A stretch of 64,000 bases of DNA from Porphyra umbilicalis (GCA_002049455.2 KV919059.1:33173-97172), one strand, 5' to 3'. Shown: positions 24,101-38,213, counted from the stretch's first letter. Program-made: numbers and translations. Notes: generated by a model not told the origin, from the letters alone.

Positions 24101-25300
24101 GCCGCGGCGCTGGTGAGCAGCACGCCGACGCTGAACAGAGCGTCACGGCCAGCCTCCCCCGGCGCCCACAGGTGCTCCATACCTTCGAGCCGACGGCCAA
24201 GCTGTGCGCGCTTGGCCGTCAGGCGGCGGCGGCACAGGTCGGCCGCCATCGCCGCGGCCGCCTCCGCCGACAGCTGGCGGTGGCGGACAGGCCCCAGCAC
24301 GGCGGGGCTCCACGAGGACACGCCGTCCAGCAGCGTGAGCCCCGCCGCCGCCGGCAGCCCCCGCACTGCCGACGCAAACGCTGCCGCCGCGGACACCTCG
24401 AGGGTGACCGCGGCGGTCGACCCGAAGCGGTCCAAGTCGACGAGACGGTCGACGTGGACCCCCGTCAAGTCGGCCACGAGGCCGCGCAGGCAGTGCGCGC
24501 GCGCCTCACGGCCGACCCCGGACACCAACACCGTCGTGAGGGTGATGGGGGTGGGCGGGTCCCCACCCCGCCCCCCGCCACCAGCACGCAAAGCAACCGC
24601 CGCCGACACTCGCGCGGCCGCCGCCGCGGCCGCCCCAGCCTCGGTGGCCGCCGCCGGCGGCACCCCACCAGCCGCCAAGACGCGCCGCCCGACAGGCGCC
24701 GCCCCCCCCCGTCCGCCGTCGCCGCCCCGCCTGCCGCCGCGCCGCCCGCCGTCGACGCGTTGGCGGTCGGCCGGCGGCGGCCACGCCGGACGTCAGTGGT
24801 CCAGCCGCCGCCGTCGGCCACTCTACCACGTGGCACCCCCCTCCCCTCAGGGGAGGCAGAAAACACAGGGGCCCCGGCCAGCCCAGCCACAGCACCGCCA
24901 GCACCAACAGACACCGCCGCCGGTGTCGGGGGGAGGGGGGAAGAAGACCCCCCAGGTCGGGGGGCGGGGGGAACGCGATCCCCCCCCGCGGCGGAGAGGA
25001 CGGCAGTGTCCCCCACCGGTGGCGGCGGCAGGACACCCGCCGCCGCCGACGAAGACGACGGCGGCGCTAATCGCAACGCCGCGCAATCATTGGCCCGTAT
25101 TAGGCGAACGAGCGAATCAAAGAGTCTGATTCGCTCGTCGCTAATTCGGACCCCGATCGCGACGCCGACGATCGCAACGACACCGCGCGCCGCCGCCTCA
25201 AACGTCGCCCGTTCCACCTCCCCCGCACCTCCCCCCGCAATCCCGCGCGACAGGGGGGCGCCCCGCACCCCCCCGCACCCTGCCACACGCACCTGGCCGA
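21140..25300 (-). mobile_element. non-LTR retrotransposon with RLE-type endonuclease, degenerate
   Basis: Minus-strand frames give a reverse transcriptase in order: LAKPGGVGADG and RPIGM (about 24045-24000); motif A LQLDFRNAFN (about 23810); motif B RGAQQGDPLGPLL (about 23555); and motif C with its catalytic pair, AFHDDVVV (about 23445). Farther on are a possible zinc site (CGAD, then HLLFTCP, about 21800) and a restriction-like endonuclease signature: RPD near 21650, then Asp 14 positions on, then K-Y and FTPLMWEAYG. This RPD-x-D arrangement is that of R2-like elements. An in-frame TAG at 21606-21608 splits the endonuclease, and frame changes occur around 23700 and 22900-22300, so it is dead as it stands. 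The Ala/Pro-rich region 24600-25300 is probably the 5' part of the element. Confidence 0.75.
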
Positions 25301-25301
25301 C

Positions 25302-25306
25302 AAAAA
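25302..25306 (-). terminator. RNA polymerase III terminator (T5)
   Basis: A run of five T on the minus strand starts 13 bases past the 3' end of the tRNA gene, the usual RNA polymerase III stop. Confidence 0.75.
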
Positions 25307-25318
25307 TGAGACAGCTTG

Positions 25319-25402
25319 TAGCACCAGGTGGTTTCGATCCACCGCCCTCTGGGTTATGGGCCCAGCGCGCTTTAGCGAATTGAACCACTGCGCTATGGTG
25401 CT
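25319..25402 (-). tRNA. initiator tRNA-Met (CAU) with a 12-nt D-loop insertion
   Basis: The minus strand folds as a full cloverleaf: acceptor AGCACCA/TGGTGCT, D-stem GCGC/GCGC, anticodon stem CTGGG/CCCAG around CCCATAA, T-stem GGTGG/CCACC around ATCGAAA. Initiator marks are all present: an A1:U72 pair, three G:C pairs in the anticodon stem, and A54 and A60 in the T-loop. The gene is 84 nt rather than 72. The excess lies in the D-loop, which is 19 nt (AGTGGTTCAATTCGCTAAA); removing TTCAATTCGCTA leaves AGTGGAA, a normal initiator D-loop. This is probably an intron at a non-canonical site. A-box (TAGCGCAGTGG) and B-box (GGATCGAAACC) are intact. Confidence 0.93.
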
Positions 25403-25904
25403 CGCATCTGATGACAACCAGCCATACGGATACACTGTATCACAAAATGCTGTAATGGCTCTCTCCATGAAATCGTCAGCTTGAATAGCGATTCTTATTT
25501 TAGTCAATCTGATGTGATCTTCGGATAATTCTAGCTGTTTCGATTACATGTTCGACTGCTTCTGAATATCCTGCATTTCGGTTAGGCACTGCGAGTCAAG
25601 AATCGGACACATGTATAAGTTTGGATTTTCTTTTCTGAAATGTTCGTGTGTGGCATATCCTACAGCACATACATAAAATGGCTGAGCAGGAAAGAAAATA
25701 TTGACTATTTCGGACTTACAATGGGATGCTTTGTATGTACGGTCGTCGAGGAGCAGAGTGGAGAGGTGCCAAGCCCACGCAGCTTGCATTGCAGCCCTAT
25801 ACATCTTTGCGAAGACGGCATTTACGGCGAAAATGTCGACGTCCCCCTACTCGTCCGGCTTGTCCCCAGTGTATTCCTGCACCGCTGCCACAGTTCCCTT
25901 CTTA
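25403..25904. other. intergenic, AT-richer
   Basis: An 86-codon minus-strand frame (25544-25804) has no recognisable motif. Otherwise this is the 3' flank of msrA and the 5' flank of the tRNA gene. Confidence 0.4.
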
Positions 25905-26966
25905 TCACCCCTCCCCGTCACTGACCGAAGGTAAAGGTAGTGCCAATGGAGGTACGTACACAGTATTGGCGTTGGTCGGACACGTCGCCCATGGGTTTTC
26001 TGCAAGGTACTGCTGGTGGTACAGCTCCGCATTGTAAAATGGGTACACCGCTGCGTCGGCGACGGCGCTGACCACCGCATCGCCTTCCACGCCACCGGGG
26101 GGGCGCGAGCGACGGCGACCGTGGCCGCTGCCGCCCTCTCCGCTCGACGTGGACACGGCCACGGCCGCCTGTGACGTGTCGCCTTCTGGTGACGCCCGTG
26201 CCTCCCCTTGCTGCTTGGTCACTGGTGCCGACGCCGCCGCTGCCGCCGCCGCCGCCGCCTCCTGCCGCTTCCGCAGTAGCGCGTCAAAATGTGCCAGACG
26301 CTCCCCGGCCGCCACCCGCTGGACGGCACCTACACAAAACACAACCGACCGATACTGCACGCCTGTGTCCCCCCCTTGCCGGTTGACCGTCGTCGGGTCG
26401 TGCGAGGCGAGCCACACATCGACGGCCGCGGCGTAGGGTAACACATTCGGATCAATGACGACCTTGACGACTTCGGCAAAGCCCGCTTCGCCGGCGCAAA
26501 CCGCGCGGTAGGAGGGGTTGACGACATCGTCGTCACCCCCCTGAAATCCCACGGCGGTTGTGACAACCCCGGGGGTGCCCCAAAAGGTGCGCTCGAGGGA
26601 CCAAAAACAGCCCCCTCCAAAGTAGGCAATTTCATAGCCGCGTGCGAGGTAGTGGGCATCTGCGTGGATGGGCGAGCCAAGCACCCGGTGGGTCTCCAAC
26701 TTCAGAGTTGGGAAAAGCGGGGGGGGTGGGGAAAGCGCCGAAAAGAACTGCAGGCGGTCAAGCCGCAGTACGCTTGCGTCCAGGGTGAGTGGTCGGGGGC
26801 ACACACGGGTCGGTCGCACTCGGCCGCGGTCTCAGCAGGCGTCCAATCCACACAACAACGCATGCAAAAAACCATTAAAAAACTGCGTAGAACGTACCAC
26901 AGGCATGGGCTCTGGCTGCGACAGCATCCACCGTGGAGCGCCCTTGAGTGCATCTAGCGCGCCCAT
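25905..26966 (-). CDS. msrA: peptide methionine-S-sulfoxide reductase MsrA, two exons
   Basis: It reduces methionine-S-sulfoxide in proteins back to methionine. Model: exon 1 26966-26898, intron 26897-26700 (GTACGT...AAG), exon 2 26699-25905; 287 residues. The join gives PMPVLETHRVLGS, which matches the N-terminal block of long E. coli-type MsrA. Exon 2 carries the active site FGGGCFW, then NPSYRAVCAG, SHDPTTVNRQGGDTGVQYRS and the C-terminal YHQQYLAENP. One resolving Cys is kept after NPWAT; the second, at the usual LPP motif, is Tyr. About 60 Ala/Gly/Ser/Arg-rich residues are inserted before the C-terminal block. An earlier in-frame ATG at 27335 would add 123 residues, perhaps a targeting sequence, but their composition is not convincing. 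It is head-to-head with glycerol kinase. Confidence 0.88.
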
Positions 26967-29935
<2,969 letters not shown>

Positions 29936-31060
29936 GATGCAGCAGGCTGGGGACGCGGAGCAGCGCGGCACGCCTCGCGCCTTCTTGTTTCTGCACCGCT
30001 TGGTGGCAGCGGGAGTCATTGTTGTGGTTGCGCCGGTAACTGTTTCTGTTGCGTACCGATGTTGCTGTCGCAGGTGACCCCCACACCACGGTCACCGCCC
30101 TGTCTTGACCGCCAGACGCAGCGGAAGAGGGTTTGTTCAAAAAGACAGGTAGCGACAAAGCAATTGGAGCTCGGGGATTTTCGACACAGTGGCCTTGAAA
30201 GCTCTAAACTTTTCTCTTTGCTGCTCTGATCCGAGGCAGGTTTGGCCTAAATACTTTAGTGTCTATTGCCCTGATCTTGAGGATCAATTGACCCTACTTG
30301 CGCGAAAAAAATGAATCTCTCTTCCTTGCCGTGCACATTTTGGTGCCCTCAGGGGCCCTTGAACGGTAAGACGGGCTTTCTGCGTTCGCCTGTGTCGAAA
30401 AAAAACAGAACGGACGTCAGAAAGGTTCTTTTTTGAGGTGCACCATATGACGATCAATTGATTCTTAGAGGATCAAATGATCCCCTCAGGGGAATAACAC
30501 TAGGAAGGTGTCTGGTGGAATCTGCCGCCGGTGGCCACACGTGGAGGTCGTGACGCCGCGCGGCCACACGCTTCGCGCCGGTTCGGCGACACAGCCGCCC
30601 ACGCCGTCTGTTTGTGAACGGAAAGTGCAGCGTGGGGACAACGTGCACTCCCCGTTGCTGTACTGGACGCCGATTGGCTCCTGCCCTTGTTTCGGCGCTA
30701 TCTCCCCCGCCGCCGCCGGTGGCCGTCGTGAGCCGCCGCCCCAACAAGCCTCCCAGACGAAGGCTGAGCGCCCTGCTCGTTTTACGGAGCTCAGCGGGGC
30801 CGCCTGTTTTGTCCCACTCCGTAGCCTTTGGCCTCACTCCCCCGGACACCGCCGTTATCAGCTGCCGCCGCCGTTGACAGACAACGTCGAGCCGTCTGGG
30901 CCCAGCAGCAGTTCACTGAGCTCCCCCGTCGTCTTGTTTTTTTTCCGTGACGGTTGCCGCTCCCGTCCCCCCGCTTGGCCGCCCGCATCTGCCAGTAGCG
31001 CAGTCGGGTGTGTGTCGTCTCCTTCCCACGCCCCCTCCCCCTGCCCTACCACCCTCCACT
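29936..31060. other. intergenic, holds the typA leader and promoter
   Basis: 29936-30500 has lower GC with A/T runs (for example 30305-30311 and 30398-30406). 30500-31060 is GC-rich and C/T-rich just before typA, as expected for a leader. No gene is seen. Confidence 0.4.
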
Positions 31061-33109
31061 ATGGACGCTCTTGGCTTTGTCGCCGGGGTCGCGGCCGCGC
31101 CTGTGCAGGGTCGGTCCGCGCTGCGCACCGGCTCTATCACCTCTGCCTTTGCTGGCGGCCGGGTGGCGCGCGCGGCGCCGGTACGACCAGCCCAACTGCC
31201 CCCGACTGTACCCGTAGACACTGTCAAAGCGGTCGTTGCGGGGGTGGACATCCCGGTTGACGCTGCGGCTGATGGCGCAGATGAGGTTGACCGGGGCACG
31301 CTCGAGACGCGCCAAGACTGCATTGCGGTCGCCATTGTTGCTCACGTTGACCACGGCAAGACGACGCTGGTAGACGCCATGCTCGGCGAAGCCAACGTCT
31401 TTCGCGCCAACGAGACGGTGCAGGAGCGGGTGATGGACTCGAACGACCTGGAGCGCGAACGTGGTATCACCATCCTCGCCAAAAATCTGGCCGTCAACTA
31501 CAAAGGCACGAACGTGCAGCTGGTGGATACTCCCGGTCACGGTGACTTCTCCGCTGAGGTCGAGCGCGTCCTGAACATGGTCGACGGCGTCCTGCTGGTC
31601 GTCGACGCCGTTGAGGGCCCCAAGCCGCAGACCCGCTTCGTCTTGAAGAAGGCGATTGAGATGGGCCTGCGTGTGGCGGTAGTTGTCAACAAGATTGACC
31701 GTCCCATGAGCCGCCCTGAGTTCGTTGTCGACTCCACCTTCGACCTGTTTGTGGAGCTTGGTGCTTCGGATGAGCAGGCCGACTTCGAGATTGTCTACGC
31801 GTCGGCACTCAAGCGCATCTCGGGCCACCAAGCTGATGACCTCAGCCCGGGACTGGAGGCCGTCTTTGACGTCCTCCTCGGTCTCCCGCGGCCCAAGGTG
31901 CGGCCATCGGGCCCGTTGCAGCTGATGATTAGTAACGTCGACTACGACGACTTCAAGGGCCGCCTCGGACTTGGCCGCATCACGTCGGGCACCCTCTCCA
32001 AGGCCGAGGGTGTCGTTGTGACCCGTCCGGGTAAGGAGCCCCGCCGCGCCAAAATCAATGAGCTCTTCCGCTTCGACAACCTCGGCCGTGCCCCTGTCGA
32101 GAGCGCCACCGCGGGCGACATTGTCATGTTCTCGGGCATCGACGCGTTCGACATTGGCGATACCCTATGCTCCCCCGACGTGCCCCTGCCGCTGCCGCCC
32201 ATCGCGGTGGAAGAGCCGACCGTGCGGATGACTTTCTCCGTGAATACGACGCAGTTTGCTGGCCAGGAGGGCAAGTTTGTGACGTCGAGGAATATCCGCG
32301 ACCGGCTGCAGAAGGAGCTGGAGCGCAACGTCGCGCTGCGTGTCGAGGACCAGGTGGAGACTCCAGACTCATTCACTGTGTGCGGCCGCGGCGCGCTGCA
32401 CCTGACCATTCTCATTGAGACGATGCGCCGGGAGGGTTACGAGTTCATGGTCGGTCCCCCAACGGTCATCTTCAAGGAAGGGGCCGACGGCGGCAAGGAG
32501 GAGCCGTTTGAGTTCGTGGAGATTGAGGTACCGGAGGAGTACATGGGCTCGGTCATCGACATGCTCGCCCGTCGCAAGGGCGAGATGGTTGACATGGCCG
32601 CTGCCAACTCACAGGGGCTCTCCAAGGTCAGCTACAACGTGCCGACGCGCGGCCTGCTCGGCGTCAAGAACGCGCTGCTGACGGCGACACGCGGCACGAT
32701 GGTGATGAACGCCCTCTTTGCTGGCTATCGGCCGTTTGCTGGGGAGCTCGAGGCCAAGGAGAATGGCTCCCTGCTCGCCTTTGAGAGCGGCAAGGTCACG
32801 GCGTACGGCATGGAGGGCGCCCAGGACCGCGGACGGCTGTTGGTGAACCCCGGCCAGGAGGTGGCCAAGAACCAGATTGTCGGCGTCCACCAGCGCGCGG
32901 GCGACCTCTCCATCAATGTCGTCAAGTTGAAGCAGCTTACCAACCATCGGAGCGCCAACAAGGGCATTGACAAGGGCATTAACGGTGTCCTTGACTTCTC
33001 CCTGGACGACTCGATTGAGTACCTCGGCCAGGATGAGATTGTGGAGGTCACCCCACTCAGCGTGCGGATGCACAAGGTCATCCAGCCGAAGCGCGGTGCC
33101 CGGCGGTGA
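31061..33109 (+). CDS. typA: plastid TypA/BipA translational GTPase
   Basis: This ribosome-binding GTPase of the TypA/BipA family acts in ribosome assembly and stress responses; in plants it is a plastid protein (SVR3). It is one exon of 682 residues. GTPase motifs follow in order: [10 protein letters not shown] (P-loop), [22 protein letters not shown], and ASAL, all within about residues 85-240. After domain 2 come the EF-G-like domains with [12 protein letters not shown] and [18 protein letters not shown], and the family-specific C-terminus ([19 protein letters not shown]). The first 80 or so residues are Ala/Arg/Pro-rich and lie ahead of the GTPase domain, consistent with a transit peptide. 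I took the ATG at 31061; the frame is open for another 38 codons upstream but without an ATG. Confidence 0.95.
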   Translation: MDALGFVAGVAAAPVQGRSALRTGSITSAFAGGRVARAAPVRPAQLPPTVPVDTVKAVVAGVDIPVDAAADGADEVDRGTLETRQDCIAVAIVAHVDHGKTTLVDAMLGEANVFRANETVQERVMDSNDLERERGITILAKNLAVNYKGTNVQLVDTPGHGDFSAEVERVLNMVDGVLLVVDAVEGPKPQTRFVLKKAIEMGLRVAVVVNKIDRPMSRPEFVVDSTFDLFVELGASDEQADFEIVYASALKRISGHQADDLSPGLEAVFDVLLGLPRPKVRPSGPLQLMISNVDYDDFKGRLGLGRITSGTLSKAEGVVVTRPGKEPRRAKINELFRFDNLGRAPVESATAGDIVMFSGIDAFDIGDTLCSPDVPLPLPPIAVEEPTVRMTFSVNTTQFAGQEGKFVTSRNIRDRLQKELERNVALRVEDQVETPDSFTVCGRGALHLTILIETMRREGYEFMVGPPTVIFKEGADGGKEEPFEFVEIEVPEEYMGSVIDMLARRKGEMVDMAAANSQGLSKVSYNVPTRGLLGVKNALLTATRGTMVMNALFAGYRPFAGELEAKENGSLLAFESGKVTAYGMEGAQDRGRLLVNPGQEVAKNQIVGVHQRAGDLSINVVKLKQLTNHRSANKGIDKGINGVLDFSLDDSIEYLGQDEIVEVTPLSVRMHKVIQPKRGARR

Positions 33110-33861
33110 AGAGCTTTCTCTTAAGTGCACCACTTTTTGTCATGTCCTTTTTTTTGTTCAGCACGCATTGCGGTTACGTGTTGGTTTTGTGGCCACGGCT
33201 GGCGGGGTTGAGCTACTCCCGTTGGACCCAACGATTCATGTCAATAGTAGGGATGTGTGTATCCATGGCATATCTTGTCGCGGCGACTCAGTTCGCTAGT
33301 CTGCCACTCGTTCGTAGCCCTGTCTTCAGCATGGCAAGTGCACTGCGTGTCACTGCAGACAAACTGTCTTGTTATTCAGGACGTGTGCAGCTGGTCTGGC
33401 ATATGTAGAACCATGGCCGCCTAGCTGTGCGTGCACGGAAGACTAAATTTTTTGTCGCGAGGGGTGGGTCTTCTATAAGAAGTTGAGATCGCAGGCTATG
33501 TAACTCGGTAGCGAGACCCCGCAGCCAAGAACTCTGGGCGTCTACCACCGCGCGCTACCGGTACGAGTTTGTGTGCCTGAGCGCACTCCCAACGTGCGAG
33601 AAACGCATTCACACAAGACAAGCCTCACCCGGCAAGGCGGACATTCACAGTCCTGGCCGCTCATGGCGATGTACGAGCAGCCCGAGTACAGGGCAACGCA
33701 ACGAGTGCGAATGAGTGGAAAACGTGTCCGACGCCCCTGAGGCAGACTCAAGGCATAGGTACAGGATACAGGCAACTTTTGCTCCCGCCATGAGTCCTGG
33801 CGCCACCGCATCCAATCTACCGCAGGCAGAAAAAAAAAAGGGTCACAGCACGAAGGCATGA
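33110..33861. other. convergent intergenic region
   Basis: It lies between the 3' ends of typA and the eL29 gene. T-rich runs near 33145-33160 may belong to the typA 3' end, and an A-run at 33831-33839 to the eL29 3' end. No coding signal is seen. Confidence 0.4.
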
Positions 33862-34269
33862 TCATGCCTTGGCAGTCTGCTTGTTGCCCTTAAGAGCATA
33901 CTTCTGGTTCTTGAGGAACTTCACATCCATCTGTACAACAGGTGTCGTGCAAAAGGCGGGTGTCAACGCATGAGATGAACATTCGGACAAGGAGAGCGAC
34001 AGTTAGCAGCAAACCCCGCAGGCACAAGGACAGGCGAAACGAATGGACGAGCACAAAAACGAGCGCAGTGGACCACGACCTGAGAAAACCCACGAAGAGG
34101 GGCCCACAAGAAAAAAAAAACTGTTCAACCGGGACACACGCGCGAGCCAGAGCCACATGGAACGTACTCCCTTGCGAGATGGATGGAAATGACGAGTAGG
34201 CCGCTTGATGCCGTTGCGGTGAGCCTTGTAGCTCTGGTTGTGGGCCGTGTGGTTCTTGCTCTTGGCCAT
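33862..34269 (-). CDS. RPL29: 60S ribosomal protein eL29, two exons
   Basis: A small basic protein of the large cytosolic ribosomal subunit. Model: exon 1 34269-34168 (34 codons), intron 34167-33931 (GTACGT...CAG, 237 bp, phase 0), exon 2 33930-33862; 56 residues. Exon 1 starts MAKSKNHTAHNQSYKAHRNG, the hallmark of eL29, and ends PSRKG. Exon 2 reads MDVKFLKNQKYALKGN, matching the plant GMDPKFLRNQRYA block across the junction. The length fits the short plant and fungal form, not the long animal form. The join is exact in frame, so the model is secure. Confidence 0.96.
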
Positions 34270-36097
34270 CGCGTCAGAGCCAGATGGAGCAAGGCTCCAC
34301 TCGCACTGCCGAAGGCGGACAAAAGAGGACGAGGTCAGCAAGGCAACAAGGCATAGGCCAGCCGATAGGCCAAGAAGATCAAGAAAGACGTCCCAACAAG
34401 GTGTACCAAGGTGTACAGACACAGGCAACGAGATGTCAACAGTTGAGCGTGAAGCAACACACCACAAAGAGACGAGAGTTCATGAAAGGGTCGCTTCCCA
34501 CCGGATGCACCAAAACACAACAACGCCGCATTGCCGCACAAAGAGATGCCTCATTGCCGTACAAAGAGATGCAGCACCAACACCGAGTGCAGACCAGCCG
34601 CCCCAAAACCACACGTCCGCTAATGCGATGGACGGGGAGGCCCCTCGGATGACTACCGCACGAGAACGACGACCTACAAGCAGCCGAAGAGATGGAATCC
34701 AGCAACCAAAGGCACAGAGCAACAGGCGGCAGGGAACGTACGACTGTGTAGAAATGGGGAGGAACGTGTCTGAGTCCAGGCGTGGGGTGTGCTGGGGGCA
34801 GACCGACGTGAAATCGCAACATCCGTTGCAGTCAGCAGGGACGAGGGCGTTCGCACGACGATGACCATCGGAGGTCGAAGGAGAAGTTTCAGACCGACTG
34901 AATCCGATCGATCGCATGGTCCGTTCTCACGAATTACACTGGAATTGCTGCACGAGACAGCTGTGGATTGCTCCAAGTGATATCGTTTTCAGGTAAGAGG
35001 CAGGTTGATATATGAAGAGTCCTAGATATATTGTCAAACTTGAAAAAAAGCCCACGGCAAGTCACAGCAGTTCACAGCAGCTCACGGCAGAGATTTTGAC
35101 ACTAAATAGGTTGCTGTCCTTTCCATAGAGCCATGCAAACGCCCCAGATGGCGCAGCACGTGCATGCCCGCGCCGGGCCCGCCCGCCGGCGAACAATTCG
35201 GACGGGGGGTAGTGGTGGTCGCCCGTGTGACCATGAGCATTGCACCGCCGTGACCGACGCTTTCGAGTTATTTGCACAAGGTGCGTTTGCCCAGGCATTG
35301 CCTTGTCTTTCTTGCCTTAATCGACTTACCTCCTTTTGATACCAATTTTGGAGGGCGTCGGCGCCCTGCTTGATTGGCTTTAATGCGCACATGATCTTTG
35401 GTCATGACCCGATGTCACGCGGGAAACCACCCCGGGACACACATAAACGCGCCCAGGTGCGACGCTAAGCGGTTCTGATATGCTAATCCCTGTCACGACC
35501 CGCCTTGAAAGTCTCAAGGCATCCTTGAATCGTTTCGCAGACGCTCGTCTTGACCATCGGTACCAGCACTGTAGAGTTTCCCACTAAGACTGTTCATCAA
35601 TGACTCTTCCATCGAATGAAAAAGAACATGATGCTTTAAATTATATTGATGAAAGGTCGCATCGAAAATTCTGCATTTTCGTCAGCCATGGTGCCCAGGT
35701 CGTCACAATTCTGATCTCCCGGAAATGCGTGACTGCTAGTGTAGGAAACTCGTTTGCTGACTCCACATTTTGCGTGTGCGTGCAAGGGCGCAGGCCACTT
35801 CCTATCCCTTCTCATTCAGGCCGCCGTCGACTCGAAAATTGGTCCCAACGAGGCCACGCCACGGTCTTCTTCCACAAGTGCGAGCTCGGCATCCGTGTCG
35901 AATGCGCGGCGCGCTCTCTGCCTGCCTGACAATCCCGCCTGTCTCCCCTTGTGCGCGCTGCCCGCTATCTTTTCAACCTGTCAGACCTTCCGCTGCGCTT
36001 CCTCGTCCCTGCACTCTGCTATCTTGTATTGGATAGCTGTCGTCGCTTTGCGCGTGTCGTCTCGCTCGCACGCCTCGGTGACCTCCGGGGTTGCTCG
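34270..36097. other. intergenic between eL29 and PRS
   Basis: It holds the divergent upstream regions of both genes. A short A/C/G-rich tandem (variants of TCACAGCAGT, about 35058-35098) is visible. A 96-codon minus-strand frame at 35102-35392 has an ordinary composition (for example ALQNWYQKEVSRLRQERQGN) but no known motif; it might be a mobile-element scrap. Nothing else is seen. Confidence 0.4.
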
Positions 36098-37665
36098 ATG
36101 GCGCCCCCCCCTCGCTCCCGTCCCGCCCGCTCAGGGAGCGGCCGCGACGCCATGGCGTTCGCGGCCAGCCTGCCGCTCGGCACCGCCCTCAACGCCCACC
36201 GGTCGGCCTGGACGTCTGGGTCCGCACCGCCGCGGGGCGTTCTGGCCCCTCGGCCGGCTCGGCCGCCCCGGTGGACCGCCGTCGCTTCCCAGCGGCCGCC
36301 TAGCAGCTCTGACTCCTCCTCGTCGGCGGGCTCCGACGCAGTCAGGAGGTCAGCCGCGGGCGGTGTCAGCGCCGACGGCGGCGCCAATGGCAACGCTGTT
36401 ACGCCCGCCGCTGATAGCGGCCTCGCATCGCTGGCGCTCAGTCGCGGCGCGAGTGTCCCCCCGAAGTTCCCGGGGCTGGCCGATGAGGCTTTGGGCGCGA
36501 GCCTCGCGTTTGGCAGCCACCGCATGCGGGTCTTTTCGGGGACGAGCAACCCCGAGTTGGCCAATGCGGTTGCCCGCTACCTGGGGAAACCATCTGTCAA
36601 CCCTATCCTGCACAAGAAATTCGCAGACGGCGAGACGTACGTGCGCATCGAGGAGTCGGTGCGTGGGAGCAACGTCTTCCTCATCCAGTCCACCTCCAAC
36701 CCTGCCAACGGTACGTAGCTTACGGGATGATTGTGCGCTTACCACACTTGTGTGCGTATTGGTGTGTCTGGGGCGGTTACACGCTCGGAGCCAGCCGCGC
36801 GTGTAGTGCACTGCATGAGCACCTTCTCCGTTGATACTGGTTGCTGAGACTAACATGTTTTCGCATTTGCTCTCCATGCCTTGTCTTTTGGTCGCTCCTT
36901 TCCTCCGCTCCCTTGAATGTAGACCACTACTTTGAGCTTCTACTTATGATTGATGCTTGCCGCCGCGCGCACGCCGCTCAAGTCACCTGCGTGTTGCCCT
37001 ACTACGGCTACAGCCGCGCCGACCGCCTCATCGACCCTGACAAGCGGCGCCGCGAGGCGCTGACCTCCAAGCTCGTGTCGAACATGCTGACCGCCGCCGG
37101 TGCGGACCGTATCGTTCTCCTGGACATCCACTCGCCCCAGTCCTGTGGTTTCTTTGACATTCCCGTCGACCACATTTACGGCTCCGCCGTGCTCGTGGAC
37201 TACCTGCGCGACAAGAAGCTCGATGACTTGGTTGTCGTCGCTCCGGACGTGGGCGGCGTCGCTCGCGCGCGCGCCTTTGCCAAAGAGCTAGGCGACGCGC
37301 CGCTGGCAATCATTGACAAGCGTCGGGAGGCGCACAACGTGTCCAAGGTCTTGAACCTGGTCGGCGACGTGAAGGGCAAGACGGCTGTGATTGTCGACGA
37401 CATGATCGATACGGGGGGGACCATCCACGAGGGTGCCAAGATGCTTGCCCAAAAGGGCGCGCGCCAAGTGTTCGCTGTCTGCACGCACGCCATCTTCTCA
37501 GGGCCGGCAGTGGAGCGGCTGTCGAGCGGTGCCTTTCAGGAGGTCATCGTTACCGACTCAATCCACTTGCCTCCGGAGAAGCGCTTTGAGCAGCTCCGGA
37601 TCCTGTCGGTGGCGTCGGTCATTGGGGAGACCATTTGGCGTGTGAATGACCAGTCGTCGCGGTAG
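36098..37665 (+). CDS. PRS: ribose-phosphate pyrophosphokinase (PRPP synthetase), two exons
   Basis: It makes PRPP from ribose-5-phosphate and ATP, for purine, pyrimidine, His, Trp and NAD synthesis. Model: exon 1 36098-36710, intron 36711-36922 (GTACGT...TAG, phase 1), exon 2 36923-37665; 451 residues. The join gives NPANDHYFELLLMIDACRRA. Family blocks are KKFADGETYVRIEESVRGSN, PYYGYSRADR, VVVAPDVGGVARARAFA and the PRPP-binding loop VIVDDMIDTGGTI. The catalytic part is about 315 residues, so the first 130 or so, rich in Ala, Ser, Arg and Pro, look like a plastid transit peptide plus linker. A second ATG at 36152 could also serve. It is tail-to-tail with the importin gene, 548 bp apart. Confidence 0.94.
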
Positions 37666-38050
37666 GGGATGGTGGTGACATATGGGGGGTCAGGAGGTGG
37701 ACACACTGTCAATCTCGTGGTCTTCGCCTGCGACGTCCGAATTCGTCTTGTGCTGTAGACCACTCGGGGCGGTAAAGCATGGGACGAATCTTCATGCGCA
37801 CATCCAACCAGAGGCGAGAGGCAAAGCAGCATCACTGTCGCTCGAAAGGGTCACGGTTACAGAAGCACTCGGACACACGCCTTCTGTTTTACGAGGCCTT
37901 GAGGTGTCCCAAGAACTGAGTCCCGCCAGGTGGGTCGCTTGCATGACAATGCAGCGAGACTACTGGGCACGACGATTGACCTGCCCAGCAGACTTGTTCG
38001 CGCACTGACAAGCAACTCAAAGTGCTATCCCAGTCGCGATGCGGTCACAC

Positions 38051-38188
38051 ATGAGCAATGACAACTCTCCACACCAAAAGCAAAAAAGAGCCGGCTGACT
38101 CCCGCACTCTCCCTCACATATGAGCAATGACAACTCTCCACACCAAAAGGAAAAAACACCCGGCTGACTCCCGCACTCTCCCCGCTCA
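38051..38188. repeat. two-copy tandem duplication, 69-bp unit
   Basis: ATGAGCAATGACAACTCTCC starts at 38051 and again at 38120. The two units differ at a handful of bases. They lie just past the stop codon of the importin gene, probably in its 3' UTR. Confidence 0.85.
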
Positions 38189-38213
38189 CAAGGCACCAAA
38201 CTGAAAAGGCTAC

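Noticed and set aside
17260-24700. Tandem host gene family encoding reverse transcriptase (for example telomerase)
   Set aside because: Motif B QQGDPLGP and the RPD-D endonuclease are those of non-LTR elements, and every copy is decayed.
30947-31060. Upstream start for TypA
   Set aside because: The codon there is GTG and the 38 codons before 31061 lack an ATG.
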